Source: JAIOSM01 sp964565415 (lineage in GTDB: Bacteria; Desulfobacterota; Desulfobacteria; Desulfobacterales; Desulfobacteraceae). Taken from it: 64,000 nt of DNA. The first letter of the stretch is position 1; each line of letters starts with the position of its first letter. Under the pieces are notes generated by a model that was not told the DNA's origin, did not search any database, and saw only the letters and a program-made list of their open reading frames with translations. The position numbers and the translations under genes are program-made. The DNA lies in NCBI GenBank assembly GCA_964565415.1, contig CAZMEX010000010.1, positions 1 to 64,000 on the forward strand, written 5' to 3'. Below, in pieces: positions 26,036 through 35,045 of the stretch.

Positions 26036-29000
26036 ATGGTCATGTCTAAAGAAAATAATAAATTAATCAAGGCTTATCAGAATCTCACACCTGATTTACA
26101 AGAGATAATACAAATTTTAGGTATTCATGTAAAAGCTTTAAGCCAAGGTAATACAATAGCTGCCATTAATCTTCTTAGGGCACAAAATGGCGATGACACA
26201 TCAGCAACCTATAAAACTTTCCGCCCCCTTTTAACCGAGCTTAAAAGCAGAGGTCTGGTTTTTCAAAAATCAGATGGGATATCCTGCCCTGAAGGATTGG
26301 CATTCCATGCAGCAAAGGATGCTGTGAAAAACAATCGGTTTGAAAAAATATTTCTTGCGCTTTTGCCCTCGGACCCCATAAGTTTCGAGTATTATGATTA
26401 TAATTATTTAAGCGTACAAGAGGTGTATAAAGCTCTTCAAGCAGCTGTCTATTGTGGAGACAAGTTTTTTGATATACATGAGGTGTATCAATATGGAGTG
26501 GGTCGCTTTCCAATGGAATTTGCCCAGGACCCGCCTTTTTTAAAACTTTTCAATCGTCCGTTTCAACCTGAATTGTTTAATCGGTTTGAGTCAGATATCG
26601 GGCTTGCTGTGATAGCATACATGCTGAATGAATCAGAAAAAATTTGTGAACCTGTCACAGATATTTTAGACTATTCACAAGCTGTTTTCTTTCTTGAGCA
26701 TAATTTGCAGATAAAATATAAGATCGCAGGCTCATTTTTACTCCATGGTAGAAAACAAGAGTTTGAAACCCTGGTGGGAGATATGGGCGACACTTGTCCC
26801 TGGCACCTTGAAGCCTTCAGGGGATGGGCTCAAATGATCAGCAATAAAAATACAACAGCACTCACTTATTTTAAAAAAGCCCTGGCTATTTTTAAAAAAG
26901 AGACGGGAAAACGCAAACTTGTTATATTGGGGAATGTGGGCTTTATTTTTTTATTTGCTTTACTGAAAAGCGAGAATATTGCTGATCATAGGGCTGGTTT
27001 AACCTATGTTGAAACAGCATTGAATACAGAAAAGAGCTCTACTACCTCCTTTAAAGGCATAAAACTGATATTTCAAGAAAAGCTTGGTATTATAACATCG
27101 ACATCTGAAAACCTAGAGGTTTTAATTGATTCTCAAACTATAGTTCAAAATTTTTTTGATATTCTCATTTTAAGCTGGCTGGATCTAAACAAGGCAAAGA
27201 TGTATATCCATGAACTTGAGATTATTAAAAATAATGCAGCTGTTTCAGGCTATTTATGGATAGAGGCAGAAGCGTGTGCCCTTCTTGCTATCCTTGGCAA
27301 AGATATAAAGACAAATCAAAACCATTCTGAAAAAATTCATCGAGAATGCTCAACCACGACTATTACTGATGTTGTTCACCCTGAGCCCCAATGGAAAAGA
27401 AAGTTAAAAGTTCTTATGAATATTGGTAGGCAGGTTACTGTATCAAAAAGCGGTTTATTAAATAATAAGCCCGTGCGAGTCAAGCGCCTTGTCTGGATTT
27501 TAGAATATAGTGACGAATATAAAACCTGTAATATAAAACCCCGTCTTCAAACATTATCAAAAAATAAAACATGGACAAAGGGTAGAGCTGTAGCCTTAAA
27601 AAACCTGTATCATAACCGCAACGTCATGGATGAACTTACTGAACATGATATAAGAGTATGCATGGCAATTACTGAAAGCAAGCTTTACCAGGGAGGTTAC
27701 TATTATGGTCGCAGGGTTGATTACAACCTGGATCTCTCAAAGGCGCTGCCAACTCTTGCAGGTCACCCCTTTATCTTTCTTGAAACTTCCCTTGCCAATC
27801 CTGTGGAACTTGTAATCGGGGAGCCGGAGTTAAGGCTTCGTGTTATTAAAGATAAAATCAACATTGTTATGGATCATGTTCCGGGTGTTTATGATGATAT
27901 GCTCGTTATTAGGGAAACACCCTCAAGGTTTAAAGTTATCTGTTTTTCCAAAGAGCAGTTAAAATTAGCTGGGTGTATAGAAAAAGATGGTCTTGAATTC
28001 CCCATAAAAGCTAAAAAAATTGCGATTGATGCTATGGAGTGCCTCTCCCCTGTTATAACTATCAATTCAGACCTTGTTGCCAAGGGAGGTAAACAGACTA
28101 AAACCATTAAGGCAGACTCTGCTATCAATGTTCATGTTATGCCTTGGCAGGAAGGAATATCCATCGAATTCCTGGTAAGACCTTTTGGTAAGGTAGGCTC
28201 ATATTTTAAGCCTGGCCGAGGCGGTAAAAATGTCTTTGCAGAGATAAAAGGGGAAAAAACACAAACCATTCGTGATTTAAACCATGAAAAAAAACTTTTG
28301 CAAAATGTGATAGAGCAGTGTTCGACCCTTGATCTTCTTGAAAAAGTTGACGGGCAATGGCTTGTGGGCGACCCTGAAGATGCACTTGAGTTGCTTTTGG
28401 AGTTGAAAAATCTGCAAGAAAAAGTTGTCATGTTCTGGCCCCAGGGCGAGAAGATGAAGATAAAAGCCATAGCCTCATTTGATGATTTTAAGTTGGATAT
28501 CAAAACCGATAGAGAGTGGTTCCAGGCAAATGGTTCCTTAAAGATTGATGAAAATACAGCACTTGATTTAAGTAAGCTTATGAAACTTCTTGCAAAATCT
28601 TCCCATCGTTTTGTTACACTGGATGATGGAACTTTTCTTGCTATTACCAATACTCTTAAGGAACGACTCGAAGAGTTATATATATATTCAACGCCCCACA
28701 ATAAAGGAGTCAGATTCTCTCCCCTGGCAGCACCTGCCATGGAAGAGCTTCTGGACAAAACAAAAAATATAAAAAGTGATAAGGCATGGAGAGATAATTG
28801 CAAAAAACTCAAAGAGATAATTAAGCCTGAAATTCCAGGTACGCTGCAGGCAAATTTAAGGAGTTATCAAAAAACCGGATTTAGCTGGCTTTCCCAACTT
28901 GCCCACTGGAATGTTGGGGCATGCCTTGCAGATGATATGGGTCTTGGAAAAACTGTTCAAGCCCTTGCAGCTATTTTAGTCCATGCCTCAAGGGGTCCAA

Positions 29001-30250
29001 CCTTGATAATCGCTCCCTTGTCAGTCATGACAAACTGGGTCGAAGAGTGCCATAATTTTGCACCGACTCTTAATCCGCTGATCTTTGGTTCTGGTGACCG
29101 TAAGATGTTTCTAGATAACCTTAAACCTTTTGATGTTGTGATTTCAAGTTACGGACTTCTCCAGATAGAGGGAGAAAAGCTTGCCAATGTAACTTTTCAA
29201 ACAATTGTTCTGGATGAAGCCCAGGCAATAAAAAACATGAACACCAAGCGGTCTAAAGCTGCCATGCAACTGAAAGCTAAATTTCGTATTATCACCACAG
29301 GGACTCCAGTAGAGAATCATCTGGATGAGTTGTGGACACTTTTTAATTTTTTAAATCCTGGACTTTTAGGTTCAATCCAAAATTTTAAAACCCGTTTTAT
29401 TTTACCCATTGAGAGGGATCATGATAAGAAGGCTTCACAAAAATTAAAAAAATTGATTCAACCTTTTATACTACGCCGTTTAAAAACAGACGTACTAAAA
29501 GAACTCCCAAAAAAAACCGAGATCACCCTTGAGGTTGAAATGAGCAAAGAGGAAACTCTATTATATGAAGCCCAACGATTAAAAGCAATTGAGGATATTG
29601 AACTGGCTGATGATAAACCAGGGCAAAAACATTTCCGTATTTTAGCACAGTTGACTAAATTAAGGCAGTTGTGCTGCAATCCTTCCCTTATTCTGCCCAA
29701 TACAAAAATTAAAAGTTCAAAACTTAAGGTTTTTGGGAATGTGGTTGCTGAACTGCTGGAAAACCGCCACAAAGCCCTTGTGTTCAGCCAGTTTGTAGGG
29801 CATTTAACCATCCTCCGTAAATTTTTAGATGAAAAGAAGATTACCTATCAATATCTGGATGGATCCACCCCTGCTAAAAAAAGAAAAAAGCTGATAGAAG
29901 ATTTTCAAAACGGCATGGGAGATCTTTTTTTGATAAGCTTGAAAGCAGGTGGTTTTGGATTAAATCTCACGGCTGCAGATTATGTTATCCACATGGATCC
30001 TTGGTGGAATCCTGCTGTGGAAGACCAAGCATCGGACAGAGCCCACAGAATTGGTCAGACAAGACCTGTAACTGTTTATCGTCTTGTTGTCAAACACTCC
30101 ATTGAAGAAAAAATTGTTACTCTTCATAAAGAAAAACGGGATCTTGCAGACAGCCTGCTTACCGGCAGTGATATGGCAGGAAAGATTTCAGCAGTAGAAC
30201 TTTTAACACTTTTACATGAAAATCACGACCATGGCAAAATCAAAAACTGA
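26036..30250 (+). CDS. Large SNF2-family DNA translocase/helicase-like protein (1404 residues)
   Basis: Superfamily 2 ATPase of the SNF2 (HepA/COG0553) group. The last ~470 residues are the motor: QKTGFSWLSQLA, Walker A DDMGLGKT near 965, DEAQ box near 1060, TGTPVEN, and motif VI DRAHRIGQ near 1334. The first ~900 residues are not standard: residues about 10-80 look like a winged helix, about 150-430 are helical and TPR-like, and about 480-900 resemble the extension found in large bacterial SNF2 proteins. SNF2 motors move on DNA and displace bound proteins rather than unwind it. No Shine-Dalgarno is seen; ATG 26042 is an alternative start. It overlaps the next SNF2 gene by about 20 bases. Confidence 0.88.
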   Translation: MVMSKENNKLIKAYQNLTPDLQEIIQILGIHVKALSQGNTIAAINLLRAQNGDDTSATYKTFRPLLTELKSRGLVFQKSDGISCPEGLAFHAAKDAVKNNRFEKIFLALLPSDPISFEYYDYNYLSVQEVYKALQAAVYCGDKFFDIHEVYQYGVGRFPMEFAQDPPFLKLFNRPFQPELFNRFESDIGLAVIAYMLNESEKICEPVTDILDYSQAVFFLEHNLQIKYKIAGSFLLHGRKQEFETLVGDMGDTCPWHLEAFRGWAQMISNKNTTALTYFKKALAIFKKETGKRKLVILGNVGFIFLFALLKSENIADHRAGLTYVETALNTEKSSTTSFKGIKLIFQEKLGIITSTSENLEVLIDSQTIVQNFFDILILSWLDLNKAKMYIHELEIIKNNAAVSGYLWIEAEACALLAILGKDIKTNQNHSEKIHRECSTTTITDVVHPEPQWKRKLKVLMNIGRQVTVSKSGLLNNKPVRVKRLVWILEYSDEYKTCNIKPRLQTLSKNKTWTKGRAVALKNLYHNRNVMDELTEHDIRVCMAITESKLYQGGYYYGRRVDYNLDLSKALPTLAGHPFIFLETSLANPVELVIGEPELRLRVIKDKINIVMDHVPGVYDDMLVIRETPSRFKVICFSKEQLKLAGCIEKDGLEFPIKAKKIAIDAMECLSPVITINSDLVAKGGKQTKTIKADSAINVHVMPWQEGISIEFLVRPFGKVGSYFKPGRGGKNVFAEIKGEKTQTIRDLNHEKKLLQNVIEQCSTLDLLEKVDGQWLVGDPEDALELLLELKNLQEKVVMFWPQGEKMKIKAIASFDDFKLDIKTDREWFQANGSLKIDENTALDLSKLMKLLAKSSHRFVTLDDGTFLAITNTLKERLEELYIYSTPHNKGVRFSPLAAPAMEELLDKTKNIKSDKAWRDNCKKLKEIIKPEIPGTLQANLRSYQKTGFSWLSQLAHWNVGACLADDMGLGKTVQALAAILVHASRGPTLIIAPLSVMTNWVEECHNFAPTLNPLIFGSGDRKMFLDNLKPFDVVISSYGLLQIEGEKLANVTFQTIVLDEAQAIKNMNTKRSKAAMQLKAKFRIITTGTPVENHLDELWTLFNFLNPGLLGSIQNFKTRFILPIERDHDKKASQKLKKLIQPFILRRLKTDVLKELPKKTEITLEVEMSKEETLLYEAQRLKAIEDIELADDKPGQKHFRILAQLTKLRQLCCNPSLILPNTKIKSSKLKVFGNVVAELLENRHKALVFSQFVGHLTILRKFLDEKKITYQYLDGSTPAKKRKKLIEDFQNGMGDLFLISLKAGGFGLNLTAADYVIHMDPWWNPAVEDQASDRAHRIGQTRPVTVYRLVVKHSIEEKIVTLHKEKRDLADSLLTGSDMAGKISAVELLTLLHENHDHGKIKN

Positions 30251-32570
30251 AAAAAAAAGACTGAAACGCAAAAAAAAGAAAAAACAGATAAAAGTATCAA
30301 AGCTACATAGTAAAGTTTCTGACAAAGGGTGGTTTTATCTTGGAGAAGCTGGGTATTATTACTATTATGGCAATATGGACAAGGCTGTACAATTTATTAA
30401 AAAAGCTGCGAGAATATTGCCAAAAGAGGAAGAGGTCTTGAGCCTGATGGGTCAAATAGCTTCAGAAACAGGAGACTGCTTCCTTGAAATTAAAGCTATG
30501 TATGCCTTAGAAAGCATGAGTAAGCTGACCGATGATATGAAAATTGCTCTGATTTTTTTGCTTGTTAATGAGGATAGATACAACGAAGCTCTAATAAGAG
30601 CTGAAAAAGTACTTAAAATATTTACCAGCTTGAAAATAAAAGAGAAAAGGAAAATCAAAGCACAAATTAACAGTATAAAAGAGTATTGCCAAACTATGAT
30701 TGAAATGGAAACCAGCATTCAATCACAAATCAAGTCTGTTGAAAAAAAGAAAATTAAAAAACAGGAGAAGAATTTATCAAAGGAAAAATATAGACAAAAA
30801 CCTGGAAAACAACCCTTAACAATAACTCCTCAAGAAATCCCTGATATCCCCATAACCTGCAAGATAGAACAAGCTCCGTTTTTAAAAGCATTGTCAAACC
30901 CAGAACCTGCCAGTCACGAAACATACGAGATTGCCCTTTTAAGTCATAAAATTCGTTTTACAGAATCCTTTGAAACCCTGATCTGTCTATCCTCTCTTAC
31001 GGAAATACAATCTTTTTGGTATCAGGAGGAGACAGCAAAAAAAGTATTAAAACAGTTCAGGGGAAGAGCGCTTTTGTCAGATGAAGTTGGGCTTGGCAAA
31101 ACAATTGAAGCATTGATAATTTTAACAGAATATATAAAAAGAGGGATGGTTAGAACATTTCTTATACTCACTCCAACTCCCCTTGTCAGTCAGTGGAAAG
31201 AGGAGATGAAATCAAAATTCAATCTTGATGTGCCTTCCACTGATGATACAGAATTTAAATCTGGGAACAGAGCTTTCTGGAAACAACCGTTTGTTGTAGC
31301 CTCCATTAACCAGGCAAAATCTAAAAAAAACAGCGGCTTTATTACTAAAAGAGAGTATGATCTGATAATTGTAGATGAAGCCCATCATTTAAAAAATCGT
31401 TCCACTCTTAATTTTAAACTTGTAAATAATCTTAAAAAAAGATTTATACTGCTTTTAACAGCAACCCCTGTAGAGAATAACCTGATGGAACTTTATAATC
31501 TTATTACTCTTCTTAAACCAGGACAGCTTGAAACCGCAACTTTATTCAGGAAAAAATTCATGACAAAAGGAGATCCCACTGATCCAAAAAATCGTGTGCT
31601 CTTAAAGGGGTTGTTAAAACAAGTCATGATTCGTAATACACGTGCTTTAGCAGGGATAAATATTCCTCCCAGATTTGCCGAGACAATACGAATTGAACCT
31701 ACCAGAAATGAAAAAGCATTTTATAAAAGACTTGAAGCTCTAATTTTATCCCTTAATCAGAAAAAGGCTGGAAAGGCAAAAATGATTGTCAAAAATCTGC
31801 TTGCCCAAGCAGGATCATCGCCTAAAGCTGTTGAGCTGACCTTGAAAAATATGCTTGAAAAAGAAAACTATATTAAGGAGCATAAAAAAGAGCTCAAAGC
31901 TGTTGTTGACTTATGCAAAACCACGTTGGATACTCCTAAAAATAAAACCCTTTTAAAACTCATTAAAAGTAAAAAAGAAAAACTCATTGTTTTTGTCAAA
32001 TACAAAGGAACAATTGAACATATTTCAAAGTTTCTGGAGCAAAATAGTGTATCGTTTTCTCTATTCCACGGCTCCATGAGCAATAAACATAAAGATGCAG
32101 CCATTGATGATTTTAAGCAAAAAACAAAGGTGCTTGTTACCACTGAAATCGGTGGAGAAGGTCGTAATCTGCAGTTTTGCTCAAGAATGGTCAATTATGA
32201 TCTCCCATGGAATCCCATGAAAATCGAACAGAGAATCGGACGAATACATAGAATAGGTCAAAAAAATGAGGTTCAGATATATAATTTTTGTGCCACAGGT
32301 TCAATAGAAGATTACATTCTGGACATTCTTGATCGTAAAATCAATATGTTTGAAATGGTTATTGGTGAAATAGATATGATCCTTGGCAGAATCAGAGGTG
32401 AAAAAGAGTTTGGTGATATTGTGTATGATATATGGGTGGACTCTCAATCTGAAAAAGAGAAAAAGAAATCTTTTACAACCCTTGGAGCTAAATTGAAAAG
32501 AGCAAAAACAGGTTATAATAAAACCAGAGAATTAGATGATAAACTTTTTGGAGATACTTATGAACTCTAA
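30231..32570 (+). CDS. Second SNF2-family ATPase, RapA/HepA-like (779 residues)
   Basis: SNF2-type motor with a different build from its neighbour. The N-terminus is strongly basic (KKRLKRKKKKKQIK), followed by a short TPR-like helical region (to about residue 130) and a charged linker. The motor starts near residue 220: Walker A DEVGLGKT near 284, DEAH near 381, TATPVENN, and motif VI QRIGRIHRIGQ near 667. DEVGLGKT and DEAH are typical of RapA-like proteins, while the first protein has DDMGLGKT and DEAQ, so this is not a recent duplication. ATG 30216 is an alternative start. Both starts lie inside the first SNF2 gene, and its last 11 bases overlap the third gene. Confidence 0.88.
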   Translation: MAKSKTEKKRLKRKKKKKQIKVSKLHSKVSDKGWFYLGEAGYYYYYGNMDKAVQFIKKAARILPKEEEVLSLMGQIASETGDCFLEIKAMYALESMSKLTDDMKIALIFLLVNEDRYNEALIRAEKVLKIFTSLKIKEKRKIKAQINSIKEYCQTMIEMETSIQSQIKSVEKKKIKKQEKNLSKEKYRQKPGKQPLTITPQEIPDIPITCKIEQAPFLKALSNPEPASHETYEIALLSHKIRFTESFETLICLSSLTEIQSFWYQEETAKKVLKQFRGRALLSDEVGLGKTIEALIILTEYIKRGMVRTFLILTPTPLVSQWKEEMKSKFNLDVPSTDDTEFKSGNRAFWKQPFVVASINQAKSKKNSGFITKREYDLIIVDEAHHLKNRSTLNFKLVNNLKKRFILLLTATPVENNLMELYNLITLLKPGQLETATLFRKKFMTKGDPTDPKNRVLLKGLLKQVMIRNTRALAGINIPPRFAETIRIEPTRNEKAFYKRLEALILSLNQKKAGKAKMIVKNLLAQAGSSPKAVELTLKNMLEKENYIKEHKKELKAVVDLCKTTLDTPKNKTLLKLIKSKKEKLIVFVKYKGTIEHISKFLEQNSVSFSLFHGSMSNKHKDAAIDDFKQKTKVLVTTEIGGEGRNLQFCSRMVNYDLPWNPMKIEQRIGRIHRIGQKNEVQIYNFCATGSIEDYILDILDRKINMFEMVIGEIDMILGRIRGEKEFGDIVYDIWVDSQSEKEKKKSFTTLGAKLKRAKTGYNKTRELDDKLFGDTYEL

Positions 32571-33654
32571 TCTTGCCGCAGACGAACTTGACTTAACAAG
32601 GTTTGCTTTAAATTTTTTAGAAGCAAATGGTGCTGCCCTTGAAGAAAATAAAAAGACAACAAGTGTACTTTTGCCAGAAAAGCTTTGTGATTCTCTAAAT
32701 GTTGAAGAGTATATTCTAATTACACCTGATGATGTTGTTACGCTTTCAGAAACCGACTCAGAGCAAGAACAGAATCTGCATAAAATACAATTTGGGAGCC
32801 CTCTTTTAGATAGGATAGTATTCATGGCAGGTTCAAAGCCACCCATTCTCAATGTAAGCTTAAAATTTAGCTATATTAAAACCCAGGGGTTTGAAAACCT
32901 TATAAACGAACAATTTGAATTCCATAAATGTAAGCCAAAAATAACTGGTGCAGGAGAAACCACAACTCAATATATTTTTTTAACCTGTCAATTTACAGCT
33001 CAAAGTGATGAACAAAAGCAGGGATTAATTGATTTTGCTTTTAATACTGATACCAATGCTTATGTGCCAGACATGCTTAAAATGTTGACCAGTATTGAAA
33101 AAGAGTACAAATTAAATGCTGTAAGCGGATATACAAAAAATCAGATTAAGCAAATTCATAATCTGGTTGAGCTATATGGTTATAATGCTGTCTCTTTCAA
33201 GCTTGAAAATTTTATTGCAAGCATGAAGCGAAGATTTAAAAGAGATAACAAAAGTCTGGATGAATATTATAAAGCTTTGGAAAAAGAGATGCGTGAAAAC
33301 CTTAAAAGAGCAGGAATTTCAAACAAACTCATTAAAGAGAGAAAAGAGAAGATTGCCATGCTGCCCCAGGAGCTTGCAACAAAAAAAAAAGATTTGTTAA
33401 ACAAATACAGTATCAATATTGATTTTAGCCCTGTTGCAGCAATGACAGTGGATACACCGTGTGTTAAACTATTTGTTACTCTGATTGCCGGACGTAAAAA
33501 ACACGACATAACAATAATATATAACCCCGGGACAAAGAAAGCAGACCCCATTGTCTGTCGATCCTGTGGTATAAGCACATACTCCTTTGGGCTGTGCAGT
33601 AATATGCATATAAACTGTCCAAATTGCTTAACTAAAGGCTGCACTGCTTGCTGA
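32560..33654 (+). CDS. Unknown protein with cysteine-rich C-terminal zinc-ribbon-like tail
   Basis: A 364-residue soluble protein I do not recognise. Residues about 1-110 are acidic. A Lys/Glu-rich helical part (about 225-290: NFIASMKRRFKRDNK and following) is likely coiled coil. The final 32 residues hold seven cysteines and one histidine (CRSC near 333, then Cys at 346, 353, 356, 361 and 364), a probable metal-binding ribbon at the extreme C-terminus. The ATG at 32560 is chosen because GGAGAT lies just upstream; it begins 11 bases before the end of the second SNF2 gene. Strict coupling to two SNF2 motors suggests it is their partner, perhaps a substrate- or DNA-recognition subunit. Confidence 0.75.
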   Translation: MNSNLAADELDLTRFALNFLEANGAALEENKKTTSVLLPEKLCDSLNVEEYILITPDDVVTLSETDSEQEQNLHKIQFGSPLLDRIVFMAGSKPPILNVSLKFSYIKTQGFENLINEQFEFHKCKPKITGAGETTTQYIFLTCQFTAQSDEQKQGLIDFAFNTDTNAYVPDMLKMLTSIEKEYKLNAVSGYTKNQIKQIHNLVELYGYNAVSFKLENFIASMKRRFKRDNKSLDEYYKALEKEMRENLKRAGISNKLIKERKEKIAMLPQELATKKKDLLNKYSINIDFSPVAAMTVDTPCVKLFVTLIAGRKKHDITIIYNPGTKKADPIVCRSCGISTYSFGLCSNMHINCPNCLTKGCTAC

Positions 33655-33725
33655 TGACTTCCTCAACTAATACTTGGGTTGTATCATTCTATTAATTTTC
33701 AAAGTATTTATTTTAAAAAAAGTGT

Positions 33726-33755
33726 TTGACAAAGTGTTGAGTTAATAGCTATTAT
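33726..33755 (+). promoter_or_regulatory. Sigma-70-type promoter of the acyl-CoA operon
   Basis: A -35 hexamer TTGACA at 33726-33731 and a -10 hexamer TATTAT at 33750-33755 are separated by 18 bases. The site is about 120 bases before the GTG of the acyl-CoA dehydrogenase gene, in a 221-base gene-free spacer after the SNF2 block. Start-site activity is inferred from the match only. Confidence 0.6.
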
Positions 33756-33765
33756 GCAAAGTAGA

Positions 33766-33778
33766 CTGAGCGCTCGAT
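33766..33778. promoter_or_regulatory. Putative operator CTGAGCGCTCGAT at the acyl-CoA operon
   Basis: A partly palindromic site with GAGCGCTC at its centre, starting 11 bases after the -10 hexamer, where a repressor would block initiation. A near-copy, CTGAATGCTCGAT, lies at 44909 upstream of the acetate operon. The shape resembles operators of TetR-type regulators of fatty-acid and branched-chain catabolism, but no such regulator gene lies in the window. Confidence 0.4.
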
Positions 33779-33875
33779 CACTTTTTTGAGTGTGGGATTG
33801 ACAGGGCTTTAAGGTCTCACCTGATGTATGAGCCAGCGCCGGAAAAATTAACTAAATACCTAAAGGAGGCACAGG

Positions 33876-35024
33876 GTGGATTTCGATCTTACAACAGAAC
33901 AAAAAATGATCAGAAAGGAAGTAAGAAAGTTTGCCCAGAAGGAGATAGCTCCCATTGCCCAGGAATTGGACGAAAAAGAGGAATTTTCATCTGAACTTAC
34001 AAAGAAGATGGGGGAGATTGGTCTTTTTGGAATGTTTGTTTCTGACGAATATGAAGGTCAGGGCATGGACTATATTTCATACATAATTGGAGTTGAAGAG
34101 ATCGCAAGAATTGATGGTTCCCAGGCTGCAACCATTGCAGCGGGCAACTCTCTTGGGATTGGTCCCATATATTACTTTGGTACTGAAGAGCAGAAAAAGA
34201 GATATCTTCCAAAACTGTGCAGCGGGGAGACTTTATGGGGATTTGGGCTTACTGAACCCACAGCAGGGTCCGATGCAGGAGGCAGTAAAACAACTGCTGT
34301 TTTAGAGGGTGATGAATGGGTGATAAACGGTTCAAAAATATTTATCACCAATGCTGCATGTGATATGACAGCAGGAGTTACTGTCCAGGCAATTACCGGC
34401 ACAAGGAAAAATGGAAAGCCTGAGTATTCCTGTTTTCTTGTGGAGGCTGGAACTCCCGGGTTTAAAGCCGTGCCAATGCACAAAAAACTTATGTGGAGAG
34501 CATCAAATACAGCTGAATTGTATTTTGACGATGTCAGAATTCCTAAAGATAGTATTCTTGGGCAAAAAGGAGATGGTTTTCACCAAATGCTGAAAACTCT
34601 GGATGGTGGAAGACTTTCCATTGGTTCCATGGGGCTTGGCGGAGCCCAGGGTGCCTATGATCTTGCCTTGAATTACGCAAAAAACAGGGAACAGTTTAAT
34701 CAGCCCATCTCAAAGTTTCAGGCAGTGGCTTTTAAGCTTGCTGACTCTGCAATGGAGCTAGAGCTTGCAAGAAACCTTTTATACAAAGCATGCTGGCTGA
34801 AAGATAAAAAAAGAGCTTTTGAAAAAGAGGCTGCCATGGCAAAATTATATTGTTCTGAGGTTATGAGCCGTGTTGCAGATCATGCAGTGCAGATCCATGG
34901 TGGATACGGGCTTATGAAAGAGTATGATGTTGAAAGATTCTATCGTGACCAGAAGCTTCTTGAAATTGGTGAGGGGACCTCAGAGGTGCAAAGACTGGTT
35001 ATTTCAAGATATATTGGATGTTAA
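33876..35024 (+). CDS. Acyl-CoA dehydrogenase
   Basis: FAD enzyme introducing an alpha-beta double bond into an acyl-CoA, passing electrons to ETF. The 382-residue length is standard. Visible motifs are GLTEPTAGSDAGG (FAD/substrate), FITNA, TLDGGRLSIGSMGLG, and IHGGYGLMKEYDVERFYRD with the terminal GEGTSEVQR. The catalytic Glu appears in the terminal GEGT position used by medium- and short-chain enzymes. Isovaleryl-CoA dehydrogenases instead have Gly or Ala there and a Glu in TLDxER, which is Gly here. Despite the leucine-like context it may therefore prefer a straight-chain or other acyl-CoA. The start is GTG with AAAGGAGG six bases upstream. First gene of a plus-strand operon. Confidence 0.93.
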   Translation: MDFDLTTEQKMIRKEVRKFAQKEIAPIAQELDEKEEFSSELTKKMGEIGLFGMFVSDEYEGQGMDYISYIIGVEEIARIDGSQAATIAAGNSLGIGPIYYFGTEEQKKRYLPKLCSGETLWGFGLTEPTAGSDAGGSKTTAVLEGDEWVINGSKIFITNAACDMTAGVTVQAITGTRKNGKPEYSCFLVEAGTPGFKAVPMHKKLMWRASNTAELYFDDVRIPKDSILGQKGDGFHQMLKTLDGGRLSIGSMGLGGAQGAYDLALNYAKNREQFNQPISKFQAVAFKLADSAMELELARNLLYKACWLKDKKRAFEKEAAMAKLYCSEVMSRVADHAVQIHGGYGLMKEYDVERFYRDQKLLEIGEGTSEVQRLVISRYIGC

Positions 35025-35045
35025 TTTTAATTTAAGGAGTGACTT

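Noticed and set aside
28132..28812. 226-codon open frame antisense to the first SNF2 gene
   Set aside because: It lies wholly inside a gene with clear motor motifs, has low-complexity Ser/Phe-rich translation and no ribosome site; it is a shadow frame.
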